Shown: piece by piece, positions 33,650 through 43,076 of the stretch
Layout: each line of letters starts with the position of its first letter
Position numbering within the stretch: position 1 is the first letter of the stretch
Assembly (NCBI GenBank): GCA_003481775.1
Contig: QULU01000010.1
Span: 1 to 64,000 of the forward strand
Length of the DNA: 64,000 nt
Direction of reading: 5' to 3'
DNA from: Clostridiaceae bacterium OM02-2AC
Lineage (GTDB): Bacteria; Bacillota_I; Bacilli_A; Erysipelotrichales; Erysipelotrichaceae
Translations under genes and position numbers: made by a program
Notes under the pieces: generated by a model
The model's input: the letters and a program-made list of their open reading frames with translations, nothing else
Database searches by the model: none
What the model was told of the DNA's origin: nothing

Positions 33650-34708
33650 GTCAAGCTCTTTCGCGGAGCTTGTGGATCTAAATTCGGTTGAAACACGAAA
33701 AGTATTTAAGGAATGGGTCAAGCTCTTTCGCGGAGCTTGTGGATCTAAATAGCTTTTTAAGCGTGGTTGTATAATCAGCAGCATGTCAAGCTCTTTCGCG
33801 GAGCTTGTGGATCTAAATATAGCAGTGACCGTCGATTGAGCATTTCTTTTCCAGCGTCAAGCTCTTTCGCGGAGCTTGTGGATCTAAATAACCGGTTGGC
33901 AAACACAGAGGAAGAGGACTGGGTCAAGCTCTTTCGCGGAGCTTGTGGATCTAAATGATCTGGAATGATGACGACCTTTATACGATTCAGTCAAGCTCTT
34001 TCGCGGAGCTTGTGGATCTAAATGGTAGTGGAATAATCTTCGCTTAAATGATCGTTGTCAAGCTCTTTCGCGGAGCTTGTGGATCTAAATTGGCTTATAT
34101 ACTGATGATATGAAAAAAGGAATTGATGTCAAGCTCTTTCGCGGAGCTTGTGGATCTAAATCAATTGGTGCCATCGTGGTATTACAAAAATGTAAAGTCA
34201 AGCTCTTTCGCGGAGCTTGTGGATCTAAATATGTATACTGGGATGCGTCCGATGGAACTAATTGGTCAAGCTCTTTCGCGGAGCTTGTGGATCTAAATTT
34301 TGAATGCTTGAATAATTACATCCGGATCATTCCGTCAAGCTCTTTCGCGGAGCTTGTGGATCTAAATAGTTAAGTTTGTCAGCTTACACTTGCGCTTAAG
34401 GTCAAGCTCTTTCGCGGAGCTTGTGGATCTAAGTTTGCGCACTGAACTACGCTCATATTAAGATCATGGGTCAAGCTCTTTCGCGGAGCTTGTGGATCTA
34501 AATAAAGACTAGCGGGTGGTATCGTAAATGGTCTGATGGTCAAGCTCTTTCGCGGAGCTTGTGGATCTAAATAAGTAATTCGCAATATCCATGATGCACC
34601 TCTCGGTCAAGCTCTTTCGCGGAGCTTGTGGATCTAAATCTTTAGTAGAAATGAAGTTAGAAAGAAAAGATAATGTCAAGCTCTTTCGCGGAGCTTGTCG
34701 ATCAAACA
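33650..34708 (+). CRISPR. CRISPR array, 16 repeats of 34 bp, subtype I-C-like
   Basis: Repeats begin at 33650, 33717, 33785, 33856, 33923, 33990, 34057, 34128, 34197, 34265, 34334, 34401, 34470, 34539, 34606 and 34675, giving 15 spacers of 33-37 bases. The repeat starts GTCAAGCTC, ends GTGGATCTAAAT and contains the perfect stem CAAGCTC/GAGCTTG. The GTC...stem...GTGGATnnAAAT pattern is that of subtype I-C repeats. One internal repeat (34401) has a single change near its end (AAGT) and the last is degenerate in its final third (GTCGATCAAACAT), marking the trailer end. No cas gene lies on either side in this window. Confidence 0.97.
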
Positions 34709-34824
34709 TCTCAGTATTTTGCATCCCTCCACACTACTTCCCATCCAATACTATTTGCAATCCTCTTCCAAACAGCGTACAATAAACACATAAAGTAAAC
34801 GCTTACAGGAAGGAGATTTTTTAT

Positions 34825-36225
34825 ATGAAATATGTATGCGAAATATGTGGCTACATGTATGATGAAGCAGTTGAAGGCACCCTCTGGATCAACCTTGATA
34901 GCACATGGAAATGCCCGCTATGCACCGCACCAAAGGAATGCTTTAAAAAAGAAGCCTTGGAGGAATCCGCATCAGTAGCATCTGCTGAAAATGATGTCGC
35001 CTCACTTGCCATACAGAGAAATGCCAAAAAGGAAGACACTCTGGAACCCAGCATGTCGCTCATCCATGAAATGGCTATCCACAACGCCAGCCGTATCGAA
35101 GCGATGCGCACACACAAATCCGTACCCGGATGGGATGACATTCTCCTATTAGGAGGTCAACTTGCCCACCCGCCACTTGCTGATCAAGCGAATATTGATA
35201 CAACGACCATCATCGGTAAAAACGCACGCAAGCCAATGGTTCTTGATCATGCCGTCTACGTATCCCACATGTCCTTCGGCGCCCTCTCCAAAGAAGCAAA
35301 AACCGCACTGGCAAAAGGCACAGCAGCTGTACATACCGCGCAATGCAGTGGAGAAGGCGGCATCCTTCCGGATGAAATCGATCATGCCTACAAATACATT
35401 TTTGAATATGTCCCTAACAAATACAGTGTGACGGATGAGAACCTGAAGCGCAGTGATGCTATCGAAATCAAAATCGGTCAGGGATCAAAACCAGGCATGG
35501 GCGGTCATCTTCCTGCAGAAAAAGTCACGGAAGAAATATCCGCCATACGTGGAAAGCCACTGCATCAGGACATCATTTCCCCATCGAAATTTGAAGAAAT
35601 CAAAACAAAGGACGATTTAAAGCAACTGGTCACCTCTCTTAGAGAACGCAGTGATGGACGGCCGATCGGCATAAAAATAGCAGCCGGGCATATCGAAGCA
35701 GATCTGGAATGGATAGCATATGCACAGCCTGACTTCATTACCATAGACGGTCGAGGTGGCGCAACCGGAGCATCTCCAAAATACCTGAAAGACAATTCTA
35801 CAGTGCCTACCGTATATGCTCTGGCCCGTGCCCGCGCATATATGGATCAGCACCACATGACACAGGAGCTCATCATTACCGGAGGCTTTCGTACAAGTGG
35901 TGAAATGATCAAGGCACTTGCAATGGGTGCGGATGCCATCGCAATAGCAAGTGCTGCTATGATAGCAATCGGCTGTCAGCAGTACCGCATCTGCCACAAC
36001 GGAAAATGCCCGATGGGCATTGCCACGCAAGATCCAAAGCTGCGCAAGAATTTTTCCATAGACAAAGGAGCAAAGCGCCTGGAAAACTATCTGCATGTAC
36101 TACGGGAGGAATTGAAATCCTTTGCAAGAATCAGCGGGCATGCCTGTATTCACGATCTCAGCAGGGATGATCTATGTACAACCAGCTCAGAAATATCCAA
36201 TCATACCGACATTCCACACTGCTAA
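34825..36225 (+). CDS. Rubredoxin-glutamate synthase (GltB FMN domain) fusion protein
   Basis: 466 residues, starting behind AGGAAGGAG. Residues 1-40 form a rubredoxin-type iron site (C5, C8, C30, C33 in CEICG and CPLC). Residues about 80-440 are the FMN-binding (beta-alpha)8 barrel of glutamate synthase: GQGSKPGMGGHLP, IKIAAGHIE, DGRGGATGASP, and the cysteine segment ICHNGKCPMGIATQ that holds the 3Fe-4S cluster. The amidotransferase domain is absent. Such proteins are widespread in anaerobes as putative glutamate synthases or FMN oxidoreductases with unverified donors. The built-in rubredoxin suggests direct electron feed to the FMN. Confidence 0.88.
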   Translation: MKYVCEICGYMYDEAVEGTLWINLDSTWKCPLCTAPKECFKKEALEESASVASAENDVASLAIQRNAKKEDTLEPSMSLIHEMAIHNASRIEAMRTHKSVPGWDDILLLGGQLAHPPLADQANIDTTTIIGKNARKPMVLDHAVYVSHMSFGALSKEAKTALAKGTAAVHTAQCSGEGGILPDEIDHAYKYIFEYVPNKYSVTDENLKRSDAIEIKIGQGSKPGMGGHLPAEKVTEEISAIRGKPLHQDIISPSKFEEIKTKDDLKQLVTSLRERSDGRPIGIKIAAGHIEADLEWIAYAQPDFITIDGRGGATGASPKYLKDNSTVPTVYALARARAYMDQHHMTQELIITGGFRTSGEMIKALAMGADAIAIASAAMIAIGCQQYRICHNGKCPMGIATQDPKLRKNFSIDKGAKRLENYLHVLREELKSFARISGHACIHDLSRDDLCTTSSEISNHTDIPHC

Positions 36226-36271
36226 ACCGCAGTATTTCCCTTTCTTATGTAACATCCAGACCACAAAGAAA

Positions 36272-36315
36272 CGAGCAGACTTCGTATCCTAACAACTACA
36301 GCCTGCTCGCTTTTT
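36272..36315. terminator. Terminator between convergent genes
   Basis: CGAGCAG (36272-36278) pairs with CTGCTCG (36303-36309), followed by CTTTTT on the plus strand. It serves the rubredoxin-GltB gene; the loop is long (24 bases). Confidence 0.55.
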
Positions 36316-36320
36316 CTATT

Positions 36321-38327
36321 CTATTTTGTATGCTCCAGCAGATAGGTATCCATCCATGCTGTGATTTCCTTTAGACGCTTAACTCTGTGTCTTGGCTTTC
36401 CACTTCTGGACAACTCATGATTCTCTCCCTTGAACATGCACAAACGTGTCGCAACACCATGCTCACACAAGGCACTGTACATCTGCAGTCCCTCACTATA
36501 TGGACAACGGAAATCCTCATCACTGTGAATAAACAGGGTTGGAGTCGTACACTGATTCGCATATTTCAAAGGCGAGTGCCACCACAGCTTATCTACATTC
36601 CTCCATGTATCTGCCCCCTGCTGATCAGCTCCGAACATTTCACCGATATCGGACGTGTGCGCAAAGCTTACCCAGTTGGAGATAGAACGCTGACTTGCCG
36701 CAGCCTTAAACCGATCTGTATGTCCGATGATCCAGTTTGTCATAAATCCCCCATAGCTCCCCCCTGTCACACCGACACGATTTGCGTCAATCGCCGGATA
36801 TTTCTTCAGCACCTCATCTGTGAATTTCATCAAATCCTCATAATCAATCGTACCATATTTACCGCGGATGTCCGCAAAGCGATTCCCTCTGCCATCCCCT
36901 CCGCGTGGATTCATAAAAAACACAAAATATCCCTGATTAGCCCAAACCTGCATTTCATGATAATAGACCTCACCATACACCGTCTTCGGTCCGCCATGGA
37001 TATCCAGAATTGCCGGATATGATTTCTTTGGATCATACCCCTTTGGCTCCAGCACCCAGCCATACAGCTCCATACCATCCTGTGTGAAATTGCATGGAAC
37101 ACACGGGCGTATATCCTTTCCTGCAAAGAATTCCTCATTAAACCCGGTCAACTGCCGGCGATTTTCCCCGTGAATATCACAAACATACAGCTCCTGTAAA
37201 CGCATATCCTGCATACCTGCAAAGAACAAACGATTCTTCGCCAATCCAATGACATCCACACTTCCCTCTCTGTCATATACAGGTGTGATGCTTCCATCAC
37301 TATGCAATGCATATACACTGCTTCTATTAAACAGCGTTGTAATAAAATATACCGTATCCTTATACAGACAAATGCTCTTTCCACTGCCATAACGACAGTC
37401 ACTACCTACGCTGGAGCCGATTGCATCCTCATAGGAGGCGAACAGCTCCACCGCTCCGCTTTTTGGATCCAGCTGATAAAACATTCCATTTTCATTCAAA
37501 CCGTAGCACTGCTGATCACTCGCCAGCATCAAAATGTTGTCGTTCCATGGCAGAATCTTTCCAATCGACCACTGTCTTGCAGGAAGAATTTCGCGATGCT
37601 GTCCGGTTTTACGGTGATATGCATATACCCCTTCCTTATTTATGGGTTTGCACGCATAGCTCTCACCTGTGTAATACACAACCTCATGATTATCCGAAAG
37701 CTCTACGTCATATACATTGCAGATGTCTTCACTGATGCGTATAATTTCTGCATTATGCTCCCGATACAGAAACAGGCTGTTGCGCTTCTTATTCGTATAC
37801 CCCCTGCCATTTCCATAAAAGGGCAGCTCATCCAGAACCTCATAGTCCTGCATGTCCTTCTTTTCCTGAAGGATTTTTTCCTTCTCTTCGGCATCCATTT
37901 CATACATACGGGAATACGCTAAATGATAATCCGCACAGAATATATATTCTCCATCTGCTGCCTTTCTGATGGAAGTCACCTGCAACGGTATGGTAAATGC
38001 CTTTACAGCCTCTCCCCCATGAATGCTGATGCGATAGAAGCAGGTTCTCTCCTCTCCGTTTTCAACAGCCTTGCGATCCTCCTCATCCCGCATATTGGCG
38101 AACAGAACAGTCTCATTATCATCCCATAGATACAGCTGTTCCTGTCCATGGCTGGTCAGCTGCCGCACGGTATCGCCATCCGTCAGATACAGCATCATCT
38201 GATAGCTGTTATCCTTCTCCACACATTTGCTGCCGACAAAAACACCATGCTCCTCATCCGGCGCAAAGGACAGATTACTCAGATATGTAAAATCCAGAAA
38301 ATCCTTCAAGTTGATCGTTTCTTTCAT
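36321..38327 (-). CDS. S9 family prolyl oligopeptidase-type peptidase
   Basis: 668 residues. A beta-propeller-like N-terminal part (about residues 1-390) is followed by an alpha/beta-hydrolase domain with the nucleophile in GVTGGSYGGFMT, the acid in LFIHSDEDFRCP and the His in KGENHELSRSG. No signal peptide is seen, so it acts in the cytoplasm. Acylaminoacyl- or dipeptidyl-peptidase activity is typical of the family. It appears to be a single-gene unit. Confidence 0.92.
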   Translation of the reverse strand: MKETINLKDFLDFTYLSNLSFAPDEEHGVFVGSKCVEKDNSYQMMLYLTDGDTVRQLTSHGQEQLYLWDDNETVLFANMRDEEDRKAVENGEERTCFYRISIHGGEAVKAFTIPLQVTSIRKAADGEYIFCADYHLAYSRMYEMDAEEKEKILQEKKDMQDYEVLDELPFYGNGRGYTNKKRNSLFLYREHNAEIIRISEDICNVYDVELSDNHEVVYYTGESYACKPINKEGVYAYHRKTGQHREILPARQWSIGKILPWNDNILMLASDQQCYGLNENGMFYQLDPKSGAVELFASYEDAIGSSVGSDCRYGSGKSICLYKDTVYFITTLFNRSSVYALHSDGSITPVYDREGSVDVIGLAKNRLFFAGMQDMRLQELYVCDIHGENRRQLTGFNEEFFAGKDIRPCVPCNFTQDGMELYGWVLEPKGYDPKKSYPAILDIHGGPKTVYGEVYYHEMQVWANQGYFVFFMNPRGGDGRGNRFADIRGKYGTIDYEDLMKFTDEVLKKYPAIDANRVGVTGGSYGGFMTNWIIGHTDRFKAAASQRSISNWVSFAHTSDIGEMFGADQQGADTWRNVDKLWWHSPLKYANQCTTPTLFIHSDEDFRCPYSEGLQMYSALCEHGVATRLCMFKGENHELSRSGKPRHRVKRLKEITAWMDTYLLEHTK

Positions 38328-38620
38328 AATACCCTCCTCTTATGTTCTTCCTTTATTCTAGTACAAATCCCCTGAAATAAAAAGCTTTTTAGAGAAATCC
38401 GTTCCCCTTTCCCAAGACATGCGCAGGAAGCTGAAAGAACCGATTCTTTTTATTTTATCATTTTGACTATTTTCCCTAAACGATATTATATAAAAACAAC
38501 TATACAATACCTGTTTCATCGAAAAAAAGGAAGCATATCTTTCCTCCTTATAAGGGGGCAGCTATGCTATCCTATCGTTACGTGATTGCTTTCAATCTGC
38601 CTTGCAGAAAAGAAAGACCA

Positions 38621-39553
38621 TCAACATACAGCGTTGCCTGTTTCTTCTGCAAATGTCTCATACAGCATCAGCTTCTGCATGGTAACACTGCTCTTCCACC
38701 AGTTTGCACTCAGGCGATATGCGCTCTCATACTCCTGCCATACCCAATTGATATCCCAGCATCCGTCGGCATCTCTGGTTTCCATAAGCCGCTGGACTTC
38801 CAGCTTCAGAAGCTCTCTGTATTCCGGATATAGGGGATGAAGACGGTCGTGTATGAAAAAAGACGGGGTAATGCAGTATGCAGTCCAAGTATCAGGGTTT
38901 ACTTCAATCAATCCCCGCATCAGCTGGATTCCATGCGCAGTGGCAGCGTCTTCCAGCTGTCCACAAGAGCTGTCTGTTTTCTGCAGCTCACGCAGTAGAA
39001 ACATCATAGACTCCAGAGAATGCGGTTCAACCTCGTTCTGTGAAAGGAACAAATTCAGCATACGCTGTACCATCGATACTGCTCTGTCATACAGCGGACT
39101 GTCTTTTTGTGCAAATTTTAAAATGAACCAGCATATATCTGCATTCGGCATATAGACATCAAACGTTTTTCTATCTGTCTTCGTCCACCATGGAGCATGT
39201 GGATACTGGTTATTGGAGGGCAGGATGCTAACCCAGAAGCCATCCACCATATCCTTACCGCTCTCTAGATAGCGCAGCATATTCTGTATCACCGGATGTG
39301 TAGTATCCTGATATGCAAGCTCATGAAGAATATGTATCGCATAAAACATCTGGGATGGGGCAGAGGCAGGATTCCAGCAGTCTGCCTCCAAAGCATGACC
39401 GAATCCGCCATCTATATTTTGATAATATTGTAATTCGTCAATCACAGACTCTGCATCACCGCCCTCAAAATAAAAACGCCATTTTGCCAGCTCCAATCCT
39501 CTGGCATTGCGATGTATCCATCGGCCTGTATTTGTTATATCCAATTTTGTCAT
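38621..39553 (-). CDS. Alpha/alpha-toroid protein, prenyltransferase/squalene-oxidase repeat-like
   Basis: 310 residues, rich in Trp, Tyr and Leu. Segments such as LQYYQNIDGGFGHALEADCW and METRDADGCWDINWVW have the Gly-rich turn of QW/PFTB repeats found in terpene cyclases and prenyltransferases, but the DXDD or metal motifs of true cyclases are not evident. Homologues in gut Firmicutes are generally unnamed. The enzyme function is unknown; the fold call is inference from the repeat pattern. Confidence 0.6.
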   Translation of the reverse strand: MTKLDITNTGRWIHRNARGLELAKWRFYFEGGDAESVIDELQYYQNIDGGFGHALEADCWNPASAPSQMFYAIHILHELAYQDTTHPVIQNMLRYLESGKDMVDGFWVSILPSNNQYPHAPWWTKTDRKTFDVYMPNADICWFILKFAQKDSPLYDRAVSMVQRMLNLFLSQNEVEPHSLESMMFLLRELQKTDSSCGQLEDAATAHGIQLMRGLIEVNPDTWTAYCITPSFFIHDRLHPLYPEYRELLKLEVQRLMETRDADGCWDINWVWQEYESAYRLSANWWKSSVTMQKLMLYETFAEETGNAVC

Positions 39554-40060
39554 TGTCTAATCCGCGCAGTGCTTTTTCTGCTGCGCTTCCTTTCCTTTAT
39601 ATAAAATATCATATACCCTGCTCGAAGGATTGTAAGAACAGGACATGGTTTTCTTATCCTGATATGCTGCTCAATCACAGACTCCGGTTTCCCCAGAACA
39701 AGGGTACACAGGCAAGCAGTGCGTTACGCTCCTGTTTATCTGTGCTTGAAACAAGACATTATGTAAGTCTTCGCGATACTATACGGATATATTGAAAGAA
39801 AATCCTTGTGTACAAAGCACATATCCTATACACGTGAATTGAACTCTGAAAACAGGCTAAAGAAAAAGAGGAATCAACTGTGAGAAGCTGCATTGCCTCA
39901 TATTCCTCTTGTGCCTGTTCTTGCACCCATGATTCATGCGCAGGTCTTTATCGATTCCATCTTTTCATAGCCTTAGTTTTTATGTGTGATGCTTACGTCC
40001 ATATGACGCAAAAGCCGGTTTTCAGAAGGATAGCCTTGCTGTTTGATGCAGCTGCTTTAT
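39554..40060. other. Intergenic stretch, terminator of the EAL gene
   Basis: No gene is supported. On the minus strand, AGAGGAAT (39909-39902) pairs with ATTCCTCT (39874-39867), followed by T-rich sequence; this is a probable terminator for the EAL gene, with a long loop. The remaining 300 bases hold the upstream region of the toroid protein gene and nothing else recognisable. Confidence 0.5.
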
Positions 40061-42379
40061 TTATCCGTTTGAATCTTGCCCCGCCTTGCCTGATTCAGAT
40101 TTCTCTTCCGCCGTTGTTCTTTTCGCTGAAAACGCCAGAATTTCAAAATTCTCAATCGACAGTGGTTTGGAGAATACATACCCCTGTACCATATCACAAT
40201 CTGCATTCCGCAAAAACTCTACCTGCGTAAAGGTTTCCACACCCTCAGCAACGGTCTTCATCCCTAGTTTTCTTGCAAGCTCAATAGCGGTTTCCACAAC
40301 ATCATTTCCTCTTGGATCACCTTCCTTATCAAAGAATGCACCATCCAGCTTCAATATATCTACCGGTATTTCCTTTAATACATTCAGGGAGGAATAGCCG
40401 CTTCCAAAATCATCCATCGAGCACTGAAAGCCTGCCGCATGAATCTGTTCAATAACATTTTTCAACAGCTCCAGATTTTCAAAGACTACTGTTTCCGTAA
40501 GCTCAAATTCCAGCAGACACGAAGCAATGCCATATTTCTTCTGAATCGCCTCATACCTCTTTAAAAACTGCGGATCCAAAAGATGATTTCTTGAAAGATT
40601 TACAGAAATCGGTATCGGAGCAATTCCCCGTCTTTCCCAATCCTGTAAAAGACGGCAAACACAATCAAACACATACAGATCCAGCTTGACAATGAAGCCG
40701 TTCTTCTCAAAGAATGGAATAAATTCTCCAGGTGAAATCAGGCCATCCTGTGAATTCCAGCGAACCAGTGCCTCTGCACCGACAATTTCACTCTTCTCAA
40801 GATTGATTTTCGGCTGCAGATATACGATAAATTCCCCATTCTCAAGAGCCTGCTGCATGGAATTTTCCATTTTCTTTTCTTTCAGCATCTGCACGCGGTC
40901 AAGATCATCATAGAACACACAGGAGCACATATGCCGTCCGATCAGATCCTTGTTGTTTTTTCTGGCAGTGTTCGCACGATCGCGTATATTGACAATATCA
41001 ATCCTGCTGTCCGTCACAATATAGATGCCGCAATCCAATGGCAGATAATAGGTCTGTTCCTTACTCTGGTTATAGGAATTCACCTTGTCCGTCATCGCTT
41101 CCAGACGATTGCGTATCTCTGCCGTATCCGTCGTCAACAATACCAGATTATATGTATCTGATGAGATTCTGGCGAGAAATTCACGCTCCTTCAAAAAGGA
41201 CTGCAAGCATACATGCACATACCGTAATACCCGGTCTCCGTCCCGACTGCCAAAGGAATCATTGATCAGCTTAAATTTACGAATATCCATGGATACGAAG
41301 GCAAAGGGCTGAAAATCATTCAGAATTTCCTGCAGCTGCTTTTCAAACCGCGGTGCAGTAAAGCCTTTCGTTACCGGATCCACATAGGCGACTCGGTAGA
41401 TTTCCTTATTGAATTTATTATTGGAAAATAGGATATAGAGAATAAGGATGCCGAAGACCAGAAAGATAAATACATTGATCATAACGGAGAAATTCGTGTA
41501 ATCCTGTATATTTTCCGCATAGATCATGCTTGGCGCAATTGACAACAGATACCAGTTTCCCTCCTGCAGCGGTGTATAGTACAAAGTCCGCTCCTCCGAT
41601 TCTCCCCGAACATCCGGATGCACCGTATAATGCATGGTTCCGCTTTTTCTGGAATGGATATCTGTCTTCATTTTGGAAAGTGAGCTTCCGCTGTTGATAT
41701 CTGCCACATCCTGGATACTCTCATAAAACCCATTTTCCTGAAACACAGCATATGGATTACTGGAATGCATAATAAAATCGCCGTCCTGCGAAATTATGTA
41801 GCTGAAGCCAACGCCGTTGAAGGTATCGGTATCTGAAAGCAGCTGCAGTTTATCCGTGTTGCTCCAGGCAACCATTGCACCCTCCATATGGCCCTTTACC
41901 GGGAAGGGGACAGCGTACAGGATTCCCGTTTCCCCGTACAGTGTTTCCAGCTGCTTACTCACTCCGCTTTTTTGTTCATGAAGTGCATCCAGCACAACCG
42001 CAAGCTTTCCGACGGGGACTGTTTTATGATTTTTAACATGTAAAAGACCTTCCATATCCACATAGCCGATCCAGGAGAAGTCATTTTCCTTTAGAACACT
42101 GTCTATAATAGTCTGCCCGATCGCATCGGATGTGGCAAGCTCTGACAGATTTGCGCTGACCTCTCGCAGCTGTGCAATATTTTTTGTGATGTTTTGATCT
42201 ACTCTGATTGAGGTCTGTTTTGATAATTCAGAAAGATAACGCTGTGTTTCATTCATTATCAGCGATTTGCTCTGTCGAATCATAAGTGAACTCAACCCGG
42301 TCATCGTTACAATCATGAGAAACAGAATACCAATGGTCAGCTTTGCATGCATTTTCTGCTTTTTTCCCAGGGAATACAT
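40061..42379 (-). CDS. Membrane sensor with degenerate GGDEF and intact EAL (c-di-GMP phosphodiesterase)
   Basis: The ATG at 42379 follows GAGAGGGGGG; an earlier in-frame ATG at 42403 overlaps that site. About 772 residues: membrane segment 1 (about 14-36), extracellular Cache-type sensor, membrane segment 2 (about 300-322), then a GGDEF domain in which the signature has become SSDTY, so diguanylate cyclase activity is lost. The EAL domain keeps EALVRW, the ELTETV and DDFGSGYSSL metal sites, AEGVET and QGYVFSKP. The protein should hydrolyse c-di-GMP in response to an external ligand, with the dead GGDEF possibly acting as a GTP-binding regulator. Confidence 0.9.
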   Translation of the reverse strand: MYSLGKKQKMHAKLTIGILFLMIVTMTGLSSLMIRQSKSLIMNETQRYLSELSKQTSIRVDQNITKNIAQLREVSANLSELATSDAIGQTIIDSVLKENDFSWIGYVDMEGLLHVKNHKTVPVGKLAVVLDALHEQKSGVSKQLETLYGETGILYAVPFPVKGHMEGAMVAWSNTDKLQLLSDTDTFNGVGFSYIISQDGDFIMHSSNPYAVFQENGFYESIQDVADINSGSSLSKMKTDIHSRKSGTMHYTVHPDVRGESEERTLYYTPLQEGNWYLLSIAPSMIYAENIQDYTNFSVMINVFIFLVFGILILYILFSNNKFNKEIYRVAYVDPVTKGFTAPRFEKQLQEILNDFQPFAFVSMDIRKFKLINDSFGSRDGDRVLRYVHVCLQSFLKEREFLARISSDTYNLVLLTTDTAEIRNRLEAMTDKVNSYNQSKEQTYYLPLDCGIYIVTDSRIDIVNIRDRANTARKNNKDLIGRHMCSCVFYDDLDRVQMLKEKKMENSMQQALENGEFIVYLQPKINLEKSEIVGAEALVRWNSQDGLISPGEFIPFFEKNGFIVKLDLYVFDCVCRLLQDWERRGIAPIPISVNLSRNHLLDPQFLKRYEAIQKKYGIASCLLEFELTETVVFENLELLKNVIEQIHAAGFQCSMDDFGSGYSSLNVLKEIPVDILKLDGAFFDKEGDPRGNDVVETAIELARKLGMKTVAEGVETFTQVEFLRNADCDMVQGYVFSKPLSIENFEILAFSAKRTTAEEKSESGKAGQDSNG

Positions 42380-43076
42380 ATGCGCCCCCCTCTCAACATT
42401 CAATTATAGGTATTATACTATAGATTGTTGAAAAGAGGAACTCTCTTTGAGGTAAAGTGCTGTAAAACAGAAGCGAAAGCCGTATACTTTACAAATTGTT
42501 AGATGGAATAGGTAAGGCTGCATGTATAGGATTCATCTGTCCGCTATATTTGTCCCCATGGTGAACAACGCCAGACGCATACTGCCTTATGTATTCGAGA
42601 ATTCTAAGAGATGGCTTTGTCTATTCCATATCATGTAGCTTACCTCTGCTTGCATCAGGCTGAGCATCAGATAATTTGCAAAATGGATTATATAAACCAA
42701 AAACAGCAATGTACAGTTTTATCATACTTGCTTCCACTCTTTGTATACATTGCCATATGACTCATCCATCATACGTTCCAGTGTCTTTATTATACTCGAT
42801 TTTATCTTGTTTTTATCTATTTCCGTGGGTTGCACTCTTACATAAGATGGATACCAGCTTATATCCTTATTTTTTTGCATTTCAAATACTTTCTCTTTCT
42901 AAATAAACTCCATCACCTGTCAGTGCATCTATTTCTGTTCGCATGACAAATGAATTCAATATGAATCATCACCGTTTCATTCACAATTTTTATAGTATAT
43001 CAGCTTGCCCCTGATTTTGTATAAAAATAAAGGAAGAGGCCATATAGATAGCATGACCTCACTCTAAATCTTTCAA
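42380..43076. other. Long intergenic region upstream of the EAL gene
   Basis: About 700 bases without a supported gene. It holds the terminator of rlmD near its right end. I looked for a c-di-GMP riboswitch before the EAL gene and did not find one. A 76-codon plus-strand frame at 42676-42906 has no ribosome binding site or domain. Confidence 0.45.
43022..43060 (-). terminator. Terminator of rlmD
   Basis: On the minus strand, GAGGTCAT (43060-43053) pairs with ATGGCCTC (43043-43036), one G-U pair, followed by TTCCTTTATTTTT. Confidence 0.7.

Noticed and set aside
33767..34724. Short open frames with a repeated VKLFRGACGSK-type peptide, and the reverse-strand DPQAPRKSLT version
   Set aside because: They are translations of the CRISPR repeat unit, not genes.
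42380..42660. Possible c-di-GMP riboswitch before the EAL gene
   Set aside because: None of the conserved GEMM-I or GEMM-II core segments could be found on the minus strand.
42676..42906. A 76-codon hydrophobic frame between rlmD and the EAL gene
   Set aside because: No ribosome binding site, AT-rich composition alone explains the hydrophobic residues.
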